The translations under genes and the position numbers were made by a program. This document shows, piece by piece, positions 1 through 7,741 of a stretch of 64,000 nt of DNA. Position 1 is the first letter of the stretch; every line of letters begins with the position of its first letter. The DNA is taken from positions 1-64,000 of the forward strand of contig JBFXED010000009.1 of the NCBI GenBank assembly GCA_050180485.1, given 5' to 3'. The notes under the pieces were generated by a model, which did no database searches, was not told where the DNA came from, and was given only the letters and a program-made list of their open reading frames with translations. The DNA comes from CADEGL01 sp050180485 (GTDB lineage Bacteria; Pseudomonadota; Alphaproteobacteria; CADEGL01).

Positions 1-346
1 GCTCGAGGTCGGACGAATAGAGCAGGCTCTGCTCTTGGTTCGCATCGAGCAGGCTTTCCGGCGGCGTCAGTTCGAAAACGTGAATTTTCTTGTCGAGCGT
101 CCAGCCGTGCGTTGTGGCGCTGGCTCTCAGTTCGGTCTCGGTTTCGGATAGCGTGATGTAAAGGCAGGTTTCGCCTTCCTTGGCGCCTTCCATGAGGAAC
201 TGCGTCGCCACCGTCGTCTTGCCGGTGCCGGGCGCGCCTTCCACAAGGAACGCGCGGCCGCGCGCCAAACCACCGCCGAGAATATCGTCGAGACCGGAGA
301 CGCCGATCCGCGCCTTGTCCGGTCTTTTGGCGTCTGCCGTCATCAT
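1..346 (-). CDS. KaiC/RadA-like ATPase, N-terminal part (runs off the window)
   Basis: Only the first 115 or so codons are present; the gene continues past base 1. The start is taken at the first of two adjacent ATG codons at 346-341. The Walker A motif GAPGTGKTT lies near residues 37-45, preceded by the GLDDILGGGL segment typical of KaiC-type RecA-fold ATPases. The SETETEL stretch near residue 70 lies where the catalytic glutamates of KaiC-family proteins sit. Family members hydrolyse ATP and often act in signalling, sometimes with histidine kinases, but this copy need not be a clock protein. No partner gene is visible. Family assignment is firm; cellular role is unknown. Confidence 0.82.
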   Translation of the reverse strand, partial: MMTADAKRPDKARIGVSGLDDILGGGLARGRAFLVEGAPGTGKTTVATQFLMEGAKEGETCLYITLSETETELRASATTHGWTLDKKIHVFELTPPESLLDANQEQSLLYSSDLE

Positions 347-519
347 CTATGTCCGTTTTGTCTCACCGGAGGATTCATCCGGCCGACGCGGCCGGTTCGC
401 GGAGTTGCGATACATCCAATGTGGCTGAGGCGCCCCGGTTCCCAAGCTTGGACGGGGTAGAGTTCCGGCCTTGTTGGCAACGCTTAAGGCGGGCGGCGGT
501 TCCCGGAAAAAGCCGCCGG

Positions 520-741
520 TTAGGCGATCGGCCCGCCTCCCGCATGCGGCGATCCGCCCTCGGGGTGTGCGGCGTGGGACTCGACGTAGAAGCGCACCTT
601 GCCCAGCGGCACCACTTCATGCGGCAGTTCGGGGGCGACAACGACGGGGGTGCCGGGCGACAGCACACGCTTCGCGCGCGGCGCGAGGATGCGGTGATAG
701 TGCGTGAGCCCACCGGGCAGGCGGCCCGCCGCAGGCGTCAT
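520..741 (-). CDS. Short DUF1971 (TehB/YeaR-like) protein, core apparently deleted
   Basis: The protein has 73 residues. Its start overlaps the globin stop by four bases (ATGA), so the two are probably co-translated. The N-terminal LPGGLTHYHR and the later VLSPGTPVVVAPELPHEVVPLG segment match the two ends of DUF1971 proteins, small cupin-like proteins found with nitrite/NO-responsive genes (E. coli YeaR is an example). The central strands normally between these blocks, about 30 residues, are absent, while the frame stays open. It is either an in-frame deletion derivative or a minimal variant. The tail is rich in His and Gly. Confidence 0.6.
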   Translation of the reverse strand: MTPAAGRLPGGLTHYHRILAPRAKRVLSPGTPVVVAPELPHEVVPLGKVRFYVESHAAHPEGGSPHAGGGPIA

Positions 742-1196
742 GCTGGCGTTCCTTTCTCCATTCGGTAACGTTCGCCCTTGTTCAGCATCACCCCGCGCGA
801 GATGGCGATGCCCAGTTCCAGGCTTTCGGCGATGCGCCGCGCGCGCTCGATGAAATGCGCGGCGGCCACGGGCGGGCACAGTTCGCGCGCGGTATCCTCG
901 AACAGGGCAAGCCAGCGGTCGAAATGGGCGGCGTCGATCGGCAGAGGCGCGTGGGCGCGCATCGGCTGGCCGTGGTAACGGCCGCTCATCAGCGCGACCG
1001 ACGACCAGAAGGCGCACATGCGCTGCAAATGCGGCTCCCAGTCCTGGATGCGCGCGGCGAAGACCGGGCCGAGCAGGGGATCGGCCTGCACGCGCGCGTA
1101 GAAGCCGCGCACCAGGCGTTCGATCATGGCCTCGTCGATGCCCGTCTCGCGGGCGATCCGCGCGGTCATCTCGGCGCGGCGTTCGGTTGTGTCCAT
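738..1196 (-). CDS. Group III truncated hemoglobin
   Basis: The 152-residue protein matches the group III (Ctb-like) 2-on-2 globins. It has the B-helix FY pair near residues 32-33, the WEPHLQRMCAFWSS segment, a probable proximal His in MRAHAPLP (about residue 82) and HFDRWLALF with the conserved Trp after it. Such globins bind O2 and NO and usually take part in nitrosative-stress protection in the cytoplasm. The gene is divergent from an NsrR-type regulator, with candidate operators between them, and is followed by an overlapping DUF1971 gene. That arrangement supports an NO-detoxification role. The start ATG was chosen because it begins the globin domain and sits just inside the divergent promoter region. 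Confidence 0.88.
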   Translation of the reverse strand: MDTTERRAEMTARIARETGIDEAMIERLVRGFYARVQADPLLGPVFAARIQDWEPHLQRMCAFWSSVALMSGRYHGQPMRAHAPLPIDAAHFDRWLALFEDTARELCPPVAAAHFIERARRIAESLELGIAISRGVMLNKGERYRMEKGTPA

Positions 1197-1209
1197 GGCG
1201 TTTTCCTTA

Positions 1210-1232
1210 AATAGGCATTTACAATACTTATT
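1210..1232. promoter_or_regulatory. Candidate NsrR operator (11-1-11 inverted repeat)
   Basis: The arms AATAGGCATTT (1210-1220) and CAATACTTATT (1222-1232), separated by one base, match in 8 of 11 positions when one is reverse-complemented. This is the 11-1-11 layout known for NsrR sites. It lies in the A+T-rich 81-bp gap between the globin and regulator genes, close to the globin start. Binding is inferred. Confidence 0.5.
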
Positions 1233-1247
1233 AAAATACCAACAATT

Positions 1248-1260
1248 GGCATTGAAATAC
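1248..1260. promoter_or_regulatory. Second, weaker copy of the NsrR-like half-site pair
   Basis: GGCATTGAAATAC here repeats GGCATTTACAATAC at 1214-1227 in the same orientation, 34 bases away. It lies just upstream of the regulator's own start and could mediate autoregulation. Its dyad symmetry is poor, so it may be a half-operator. Confidence 0.3.
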
Positions 1261-1277
1261 GCATTTCGGGGACCGCC

Positions 1278-1712
1278 ATGCGCCTGACGCAGTTCACCGA
1301 TTTCGGCTTGTGCGCTCTGATGCGGCTGGCGGGAGAGCCCGGCCGCAGCTTCACGACCGACGAGATGGCGGCCGAGTTCCGCATCTCGCGCAACCACCTG
1401 ACCAAGGTGGTGCGGGAGTTGGCCGAGGCGCGCTACGTGCTGACCCAGCGCGGCGCCGCAGGCGGATTCCGTCTGGCCAAGCCGGCCGAGAAGATCACGC
1501 TGGGCGCCGTGGTCCGCACGCTGGAAGATCGCCAGGCGCTGGTCGAATGTTTCCGCGCGGATGGCGGCGCTTGCGTGCTGACGCCCTTGTGCCGGCTCAA
1601 GGGCCGCCTGGCCGCGGCGCGCGAGGCGTTCCTGCGCGAGTTGGACGCGACCACCCTGGCCGAATGCGCCTATCCGCCGCCGAAGCCCGCGCGGAAAGGG
1701 CGCGCCGCCTGA
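1278..1712 (+). CDS. nsrR: Rrf2-family transcriptional regulator, NsrR-like
   Basis: The 144-residue protein begins MRLTQFTDFG, the usual NsrR N-terminus, with a winged helix over about residues 8-70 (ISRNHLTKVV recognition helix, GAAGGFRLA wing). Cys91, Cys99 and Cys105 are placed like the Fe-S ligands of NsrR. NsrR represses NO-detoxification genes until NO damages its cluster. The neighbours (divergent globin, downstream CopD-like membrane protein) and the A+T-rich inverted repeats between the start sites fit that role. Other Rrf2 proteins such as IscR are less likely given the globin context. The symbol rests on sequence resemblance and context. Confidence 0.82.
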   Translation: MRLTQFTDFGLCALMRLAGEPGRSFTTDEMAAEFRISRNHLTKVVRELAEARYVLTQRGAAGGFRLAKPAEKITLGAVVRTLEDRQALVECFRADGGACVLTPLCRLKGRLAAAREAFLRELDATTLAECAYPPPKPARKGRAA

Positions 1713-2182
1713 TGGACGATCTGGCCATCGCGCGCGCGATCCATGTCTTGTCCGTCGTCCATTGGATCGGCGGCGTGGCGATGGTGACGGCGGTGATCCT
1801 GCCCGCCGTCGCGCGCCTGGCCGAACCCGCGCGCAGGCTGGCGCTGTTCGAGGCGATCGAGAACCGTTTCTCCACGCAAGCCAAGGTCTCGGTTCCCCTG
1901 GCGGGGATTTCGGGCTTCTACATGACCGAGCGGCTGGGGGCGTGGGATCGTTTCGCGGACCCGGCCTTCTGGTGGATGCACGCCATGGTCCTGGTCTGGA
2001 CCCTGTTCATGATCGTGCTGTTCGTGGCCGAGCCCTTGTTCCTGCACCGCTGGTTCCGCGCGCGGATGACGGCCGCGCCGGAACGGACCTTCGCCTTCGT
2101 CCGGCGCGCCCATTGGATTCTGCTGGCGCTCGCCCTGGCGACGGTGGCGGGCGCCGTGCTGGGCGTCCACGGCGTGTTCTGA
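1712..2182 (+). CDS. CopD-like integral membrane protein
   Basis: This 156-residue protein shares one base with the regulator's stop codon (TGATG), so it is in the same operon. It has about four hydrophobic helices: near residues 7-30, 52-68, 84-105 and 132-152. The IHVLSVVHWIGGVAMV opening, with two His in the first helix, and HRWFRARM between helices recall CopD/DUF2269-type proteins. Those have been linked to copper or heme handling, and such proteins occur beside NO-response genes. The exact function is unknown. Confidence 0.6.
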   Translation: MDDLAIARAIHVLSVVHWIGGVAMVTAVILPAVARLAEPARRLALFEAIENRFSTQAKVSVPLAGISGFYMTERLGAWDRFADPAFWWMHAMVLVWTLFMIVLFVAEPLFLHRWFRARMTAAPERTFAFVRRAHWILLALALATVAGAVLGVHGVF

Positions 2183-2186
2183 CGGG

Positions 2187-2939
2187 CTAGAACGTCGAGC
2201 GGCCGCCCGAGATGTCGAAGATGCCGCCAGCTTCGTAGGAGCATTCGTCCGAGGCCATGAAGGCGACCAGCGCGCCGACTTCCTCGACCGTGCCATAGCG
2301 GCCCATGGGCGTGCGGTTGATCGCGAACTGTTTGTATTCGGGGCCGAGATGCGCGGTCATCTCGGTGTCGATGTTGGCGGGCGTGATGCAGTTGATGAGG
2401 ACGCCGGTCGAGGCGTATTCGCGCCCGAGCGCCTTGGTCATGCCGACGACGCCCGATTTGCCCGCGGTGTAGGCCGGCATCATGGGCGAGCCTTCCTTGC
2501 CCGAGGTCGAGGCCACGTTGATGATCCGCCCGAACTTGCGCGCCAGCATGCCGGGCAGGGCCGCGCGCATGCAGTAGAACGTGCCGGTCATCAGCACGTC
2601 GATGCAGTCCTGCCAGTCCTTGTCGGTATGCTCGTGGCTGGGCTTGCGCGGGCCCAGGATGCCCGCGTTGTTGACCAGGATGTCGACCTTGCCCCACTTG
2701 TCCTCGACCGCCTTCATGGCCGCATTCACCGCCGCCGACTTGGTCACGTCGACCGAAGCCGTGTGCGTTTCGCCCAGGTTGCCCAGCGCCTTGGCCGCCT
2801 TGTCCAGGTCGGCCTGCTTCAGGTCCCACAAACTGACCTTCGCACCCGAGCGCAAGAGGCGCTCCGCCACGCCATAGCCGATGCCGCGCACCGCACCGGT
2901 GACTACCGCCGTGCGTCCCTTGAGATCGTAGGTGTTCAT
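2187..2939 (-). CDS. SDR-family NAD(P)-dependent oxidoreductase
   Basis: The 250-residue protein is a complete classical short-chain dehydrogenase. It has the cofactor motif TGAVRGIG (14-21), NNAG near 90, the catalytic Ser in NVASTSG and YTAGK near 155, and the C-terminal ISGGRSTF end. An Asp after the second strand (SLWDLKQ) suggests NAD(H) preference. It is most like 3-oxoacyl-ACP reductase or sugar/alcohol dehydrogenase members, but the substrate cannot be read from sequence. It converges on the CopD-like gene with a four-base gap. Confidence 0.85.
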   Translation of the reverse strand: MNTYDLKGRTAVVTGAVRGIGYGVAERLLRSGAKVSLWDLKQADLDKAAKALGNLGETHTASVDVTKSAAVNAAMKAVEDKWGKVDILVNNAGILGPRKPSHEHTDKDWQDCIDVLMTGTFYCMRAALPGMLARKFGRIINVASTSGKEGSPMMPAYTAGKSGVVGMTKALGREYASTGVLINCITPANIDTEMTAHLGPEYKQFAINRTPMGRYGTVEEVGALVAFMASDECSYEAGGIFDISGGRSTF

Positions 2940-3094
2940 GGAGAGGCGCCCCGCTTTCTGTGTTCGCGCGCAAGCCTACACAGGTGGGAAAGGGCAGGGC
3001 AACGGGGCCGGTGTCGCGCGGTCGGAGGCCGGCTCGCCGGGACGCCGCCGCCTTTGCTGCCTTCCGGCCCGGCGCGCGTATAATCCCGCGCCCG

Positions 3095-4000
3095 ATGAAC
3101 CGAATCTCCCCACAGACTCTGACCGTGCTTCTCGCCCTGACCGCCCTGGTCGCGGCGTGGTCGGCCTTTGCCGCCGACGCGCCGCGTGCGTTCCGCGACT
3201 GCGCCGATTGCCCGGAGATGGTCGTCATTCCCGCGGGCGGTTTTGTCATGGGCAGCCTGCCGAAGGAGGCCGGGCGCTTCGACAACGAGGGGCCGCGGCG
3301 CTTCGTCGAGGTGTCCGCCTTCGCGCTCGGCAAATATCCCGTTACGGTGGCGGAGTTCCGGCGCTTCCTCGAGGACACGAATTACCAGCCGCCCGCCTGC
3401 GACGAGAAGATGGGGCTGAGCTGGCAAGCGGCGGGGGAGGGGTTGGTCTATCCGCCCGGCGGCCTGGCACCGCCGCGCTGGCCGGCCTTCTGCCTCAACT
3501 GGGAAGACGCGCGCGCCTATGTGGCATGGCTGAACGAAAAGCTGCGCAAGCCCGGCGCGCCGCCGCCGGCCGGCCCATACCGTTTGCCGAGTGAGGCCGA
3601 ATGGGAATACGCCGCGCGCGGCGGAACCTCGACCGCGCGCTGGTGGGGCGAGGGGATCGGCAAGGGCAACGCCAACTGCAACGGTTGCGGCAGCCAATGG
3701 GACGGCGTGCGCATCGCACCCGTCGGCAGCTTCGGCCCCAACCCGTTCGGGCTTTACGACATGCTGGGCAATGTCTGGGAATGGACGGCCGATTGCTGGC
3801 ACGACAGTTATATGGGCGCGCCCAAGGGCGCCGCGGCCTGGATCTCGCCCGATTGCCGCAAGCGCGCGTTGCGTGGCGGCTCGTGGAGCAACGTGCCGGC
3901 CTTCGTGCGCTCGGCCGCGCGCACGGGTGCCGACGCCAACGGCCAGGATTTCGACTACGCCAACTATGCGGGCTTCCGCGTCGCGCGTTCGGTGCCTTGA
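3095..4000 (+). CDS. Exported SUMF1/FGE-sulfatase-fold protein without FGE cysteines
   Basis: The 301-residue protein has a signal peptide (LLALTALVAAWSAFAADA) and then the formylglycine-generating-enzyme fold: VVIPAGGFVMGS, GKYPVTVAEFRRF, RLPSEAEWEYAARGG, GNVWEWTADCW, LRGGSW and YAGFRVARS. The catalytic cysteines of true FGEs lie just after the RGGS block; here that region reads RGGSWSNVPAFVRSAARTG with no Cys. It is therefore unlikely to oxidise sulfatase cysteines and resembles other SUMF1-domain proteins (PvdO/EgtB type). No sulfatase gene lies nearby. The start was chosen at the ATG before the signal peptide; its ribosome-binding site is weak. Confidence 0.8.
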   Translation: MNRISPQTLTVLLALTALVAAWSAFAADAPRAFRDCADCPEMVVIPAGGFVMGSLPKEAGRFDNEGPRRFVEVSAFALGKYPVTVAEFRRFLEDTNYQPPACDEKMGLSWQAAGEGLVYPPGGLAPPRWPAFCLNWEDARAYVAWLNEKLRKPGAPPPAGPYRLPSEAEWEYAARGGTSTARWWGEGIGKGNANCNGCGSQWDGVRIAPVGSFGPNPFGLYDMLGNVWEWTADCWHDSYMGAPKGAAAWISPDCRKRALRGGSWSNVPAFVRSAARTGADANGQDFDYANYAGFRVARSVP

Positions 4001-4004
4001 GCGT

Positions 4005-4703
4005 CTATTGCGACACGAGGGCGGGATTCATGCGCAAGGTGATCTCCTTCACCTCCTGATAGCGTTCGGGCGGAATGGCCAGCGGCGAGGCCAGAAGCGC
4101 CGCGTTGCGCGCGCTGCGCGCCAGTATTTGATAAGCCGGGTCGAGCCCGTGCTGGGGGTCATCCAGGATCTCGGCCGCGGCCACGGTGCCGTCGCGGTTG
4201 ATCGTCACGCGCAGCAGCACGGTGCGGTCGCCCCGCGGCAGCTTCTGGCGGTCGAAGACCCAATGGCGTTCGATCTGCTCGCGGATCAAATCCTTCACGT
4301 CGAACATCCCGCGCGGCCTGGCGCCGGCGCCCGATGCGCCCGTACCGGGGCGCGCCACGTTCATGTTGAGTCCCGCGATGGATTGCGGCGCCTCGGGCGC
4401 GGGCGGCGCCGTGGGCTTCGGCACCTCGGCGCGCGGCTGCTCCGGCAGATGGGGCAGGGCGCGCGGACGGACGGGCGCTTCGCGCGGCGGCACGGGGCGC
4501 GGCAGGACGACCTCGCCGGCGGGTGAAGCGGGCGGGGCCAGTTCCACGATCTCGACCGGCACCGTGCTTTCCACCGGCCGGGGCGTCGTGATCAGATTGG
4601 GCGCCACGAACAGCAGCAACAGCGCGAACAGGCCATGCAGCGCCAGCGAGCCCAAAAGGCCCGTGCGGGTTTCCGGCGCGATCTGCACGGCGTGGACGGA
4701 CAA
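4005..4703 (-). CDS. TolA/TonB-like energy-transducing envelope protein
   Basis: The 232-residue protein has a short cytoplasmic N-terminus, one membrane anchor (GSLALHGLFALLLLFVAP, about 18-35), a long Pro/Ala-rich periplasm-spanning segment (about 40-125) and a C-terminal domain of TolA/TonB type (residues about 137-232). The C-terminal pattern DGTVAAAEILDDP...ARSARNAALLASPL is closest to alphaproteobacterial TolA-like domains. Such proteins transmit proton-motive force to the outer membrane. No ExbB/ExbD or TolQ/TolR genes are in the window, so it is an orphan here. TolA and TonB cannot be separated with certainty. Confidence 0.72.
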   Translation of the reverse strand: MSVHAVQIAPETRTGLLGSLALHGLFALLLLFVAPNLITTPRPVESTVPVEIVELAPPASPAGEVVLPRPVPPREAPVRPRALPHLPEQPRAEVPKPTAPPAPEAPQSIAGLNMNVARPGTGASGAGARPRGMFDVKDLIREQIERHWVFDRQKLPRGDRTVLLRVTINRDGTVAAAEILDDPQHGLDPAYQILARSARNAALLASPLAIPPERYQEVKEITLRMNPALVSQ

Positions 4704-4780
4704 GCCTCACCTCGATCGGCGGCTGATAGGGCCCATTATATAAGGTGCCGCGTCATCTTTCGCTGCGGCGATCGGCCCCA

Positions 4781-4818
4781 AAAGAGAAGCGCCGCCGCCC
4801 CGGAAGGGACGGCGGCGC
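4781..4818 (-). terminator. Rho-independent terminator of the binding-protein gene
   Basis: GCGCCGCC (4789-4796) pairs with GGCGGCGC (4811-4818), with a further four pairs across a bulge. Read on the minus strand the hairpin is followed by TTCTCTTTT. It lies 22 bases after the stop of the minus-strand gene at 4840. Confidence 0.7.
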
Positions 4819-4839
4819 CCGTGCGGCAGGGTCCGTCGG

Positions 4840-6096
4840 CTATTTCGCCGGCGGATAGATCTTCTTGGGGTTGGTTCCCAGCTTATAGGTGTTCGGGTCG
4901 GCGTTGGTGAACTGCAGAACGGCAAACTTGAACTCCTGGCAATCGCCATTCTCGGTGCAGCTCAACGTGCCGCCCAGGCCCGGCATATTCTTGGTGGCGA
5001 AGATCGCATCGCGAAGGGCCTTGCGGCCGATATACGTGTTCCCTTCGGCGTCGGTCTTGGCCACTTTCTTGATCGCTTCGAAGCCGATCTTCGCGCCGTC
5101 ATACGCAAAGGCATGGAAACCGTTGATCGGATCTTCGCCGAACTTCGCCTTATAGGCTTTCAAGAAATTCGGATACGCCTTGCTGAAAGCCTCGGCGGAA
5201 ATGTCCGGCGAGGTGTAGCGGACGCCGACCACCTTGTCGCCGGCCGCGACGATGAAGTCCTTCGATTGCACCGACGAGCCTAGGATGAACTGCGTCTTTT
5301 CCAGCCCCTTGATCTCCGGTACCTGGCGGATGATCTGCGCCGCTGCGGCCAGAAAGATCGGGGCGTAGACGATGCAAGGCTTGTTGGTGGCAATCCGGGT
5401 GAGAACCGGCCGCATATCGACGTCCGTGGGGGCAACGGCCTCCTCGTTCGTGATGGTGCCGCCGAGCTTGCGGAAGAACTCACCATAGACCTTAGCGAGT
5501 TGCTGAGCGTACGGGCTGCCGTCATGAATGGAGGCCGCTGTTTTGCAACCGAGCGTCTCATACATCCATTTCGCATCGGCCGAAGCCTGGCCGAGGTCGT
5601 TTGGCGTCGTGCGCACGAAGCCGGTATAGCCCGGTCCGCGCGTAGGTGCTGTCAAAGCCGGCGCGCTCGAGGACGTGCCGATCATGGGGATGCCCTGCTT
5701 CCACAAAATGGGCGCGGCGGGTGTCGCCTCGCTCGAGCAGGACGGACCGATAACGAGCACCAGGTTTTGATTCGCGGCCAGCTTGGTTGCAGCCGTCTGT
5801 CCGCCTTCTGCGCTACAGGCGGCGTCCTCGGCGATAAAGCGAATCGGATGACCCGCGACCTTCCCGCCGATTTCGTCGATGTAAACCTCGACGGCCCGTT
5901 TCTGGTCGAGACCCAGTGCCGTGTCGGCGCCGGAAAGAACCCACATGCCGCCAATGTTGATTGGCGCGCCCTTGGCGATCTTGACCACACCGATGGGGTC
6001 GTCGACCGGCCCCATCTTGACGGCATAAGCAGGCGCCGTCGTCAGCGCGGTCGCCGCGAGTGCGGCCGCGCCGAATAAGGAAGCAATGCGCATCAT
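4840..6096 (-). CDS. Branched-chain amino-acid-type ABC transporter substrate-binding protein
   Basis: The 418-residue protein has a signal peptide (LFGAAALAATALTTAPAYA) and the LivJ-like type I periplasmic-binding fold: GGMWVLSGADTALGLDQKRAVEVYIDEIGG, LVLVIGPSCSSEATPAAPILW, IPMIGTSSSAP, and DGSPYAQQLAKVYGEFF in the second lobe. Such proteins deliver amino acids, amides or aromatic compounds to an ABC importer. No LivF/G/H/M genes are adjacent, so its transporter must lie elsewhere. The first of two adjacent ATGs is chosen; GGGAG lies seven bases upstream. A strong terminator follows. The divergent amidase suggests the ligand may be an amide or amino-acid derivative; that is inference. Confidence 0.82.
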   Translation of the reverse strand: MMRIASLFGAAALAATALTTAPAYAVKMGPVDDPIGVVKIAKGAPINIGGMWVLSGADTALGLDQKRAVEVYIDEIGGKVAGHPIRFIAEDAACSAEGGQTAATKLAANQNLVLVIGPSCSSEATPAAPILWKQGIPMIGTSSSAPALTAPTRGPGYTGFVRTTPNDLGQASADAKWMYETLGCKTAASIHDGSPYAQQLAKVYGEFFRKLGGTITNEEAVAPTDVDMRPVLTRIATNKPCIVYAPIFLAAAAQIIRQVPEIKGLEKTQFILGSSVQSKDFIVAAGDKVVGVRYTSPDISAEAFSKAYPNFLKAYKAKFGEDPINGFHAFAYDGAKIGFEAIKKVAKTDAEGNTYIGRKALRDAIFATKNMPGLGGTLSCTENGDCQEFKFAVLQFTNADPNTYKLGTNPKKIYPPAK

Positions 6097-6255
6097 TAAA
6101 GGTCTCCCAGCTTTGCGTTTATTGAGCACGACGCCGAGTCGCCTCGGCCTATCTGCAGTGCGGGCCGCCAACGCAATCAAGAGAGTCCAGGTCGTGGGTG
6201 ATTCGCCGCGTCCCGTACCGGCACAAAGTATTTCACCCTGTCATGGCTCCCACAA

Positions 6256-6289
6256 GCGCCGCCGCCCTTGCGCCGGCGAGGGGCGGCGC
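6256..6289. other. G+C-rich hairpin in the divergent promoter region
   Basis: GCGCCGCC and GGCGGCGC form a stem with extra CCC/GGG pairing, in the 226-bp gap between the divergent binding-protein and amidase genes. No T-tract follows on either strand. It may be a leader structure for the amidase mRNA or chance in G+C-rich DNA. Confidence 0.25.
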
Positions 6290-6322
6290 GCAACCATTAC
6301 GCCTTTGTAATTGGGAAGCGAT

Positions 6323-7732
6323 ATGGTCGAGCCGCATGAATGGTCCCTCTCGGAAATGGCGGCGCGGCTTCGGACCGGCGCCGTCACATCGGTCGAACTG
6401 ACCGAACGCGCCATCGAGCGCCACATGCGAAAAGGTGGGCCCCTGGAGGCCTACAAGCTGTGGTTGCCCGAGCGTGCGCGGCAGGCTGCGAACGCCGCGG
6501 ACCGTGCGCGGGCGGCCGGCGCGGATCTGGGGCCGCTGCACGGGATTCCCGTTTCCCTAAAGGATCTCTTTGCCTTGAACGGCGTGGAGATTTTCGGAGG
6601 TTCTCCCAGGCGTCTGCCGCCGCAGTTCGAGCGCGAAGGGCCGGTCGTGCGGGCGCTGACCCATATGCTCGCCATTCCCATGGGCAAGACGCATACAACC
6701 GAGTTCGGCTTCGGCGTTCACGGTCGAAATTTTCATTGGGGCACGCCGCGCAACCCGTGGGACGCGAAGACGCACCGCGTGCCATGCGGCTCTTCGAGCG
6801 GAGCGGGGATCAGCCTTCTGGAAGGCTCGGCACACCTGGCGCTGGGCAGCGATTCCGGCGGCTCCGTCCGCCTGCCCGCAAGCATGAGCGGCACGGTCGG
6901 CCTCAAGATGACTCACGGGCGCTGGCCGCTGGATGGGATCGTGCGCACCTGCCTCAGCTTTGATTCTCCCGGCGTTCTCGCGCGCACCGTGGCGGATGCC
7001 GTGGTCGGCTTCTCGGCCATCGATGCCGCGCTGCGTGGTTGCACCGCCATGCCCGTGCTGCGCCGGGATCTCGCGGGAATCCGTATCGGCGTCCTCGATG
7101 AATTTTTCTGGTCGGATTGTTCGCCGGGCGTGGGGGAGGGGTGCCGCCAAGCGTTGCGCGAACTTGAGAAGAAAGGCGCGCGAATCCAAACGCTGGATTT
7201 CGCCGAGGCGCGGCAGGCGCTTGGAATATCCGGGAATTGGGACGCGGGTATCGTCGGCCCCGAACTCCACGCGATCCTGAGTGCGGAGCTGCCGGAATGG
7301 CTCGAGACGCTCAATGCACCCGTGCGCCTCCACTTGCGGGAAGCGGGCGCGCGTCCCGCGAGCGATTATGTGCGCGCGAAGGAAAGATTGCGCGCGCTTG
7401 CCGCGGCTGTCGACGAACGGCTGGCGCCATTCGACGTCGCGGTCTGTCCGACCAGCGCGATTACGCCACCCACGCTAGAGCAATCGCATGACGAGGAATT
7501 CACGCGCCGTTCGGGGCCGTTGTCCGCGCGCAATACCTGTGTCGTGAATCTTTTGGGGCTGTGCGCCTTGAGCCTGCCCGTCGCACTGGATGCGGAGCGG
7601 ATGCCGGTCGGGCTTCAGCTCGTCGCGCGGGCGCATGAGGAAGAGCGGCTGCTTTCCGTCGCCCAGGCCTTCGAGGATGCGTTGGGAACCGCGCGGGAGA
7701 ACTTGGGAACGGCGCTGCTCTGTGCGGATTGA
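6323..7732 (+). CDS. Amidase signature family hydrolase
   Basis: The 469-residue protein has the amidase-signature triad region: Lys80 in GIPVSLKDLF, the Ser-rich CGSSSGAG at 155-162 (cis-Ser) and Ser181 in LGSDSGGSVRLPAS. The family hydrolyses amide bonds, including glutamine amides, aryl and aliphatic amides, and allophanate-type substrates. It is not likely to be GatA because no GatB/GatC genes are nearby and the length and ends differ. ATG at 6323 is preferred over an upstream TTG because GGGAAG sits at 6313-6318. It is divergent from the LivJ-like binding protein and could act on the imported ligand. Confidence 0.84.
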   Translation: MVEPHEWSLSEMAARLRTGAVTSVELTERAIERHMRKGGPLEAYKLWLPERARQAANAADRARAAGADLGPLHGIPVSLKDLFALNGVEIFGGSPRRLPPQFEREGPVVRALTHMLAIPMGKTHTTEFGFGVHGRNFHWGTPRNPWDAKTHRVPCGSSSGAGISLLEGSAHLALGSDSGGSVRLPASMSGTVGLKMTHGRWPLDGIVRTCLSFDSPGVLARTVADAVVGFSAIDAALRGCTAMPVLRRDLAGIRIGVLDEFFWSDCSPGVGEGCRQALRELEKKGARIQTLDFAEARQALGISGNWDAGIVGPELHAILSAELPEWLETLNAPVRLHLREAGARPASDYVRAKERLRALAAAVDERLAPFDVAVCPTSAITPPTLEQSHDEEFTRRSGPLSARNTCVVNLLGLCALSLPVALDAERMPVGLQLVARAHEEERLLSVAQAFEDALGTARENLGTALLCAD

Positions 7733-7741
7733 CGATTGGAC

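Noticed and set aside
1918..3378. Long minus-strand open frame over the SDR gene
   Set aside because: It runs across two genes in a wrong frame and carries no domain; G+C-rich DNA has few chance stops.
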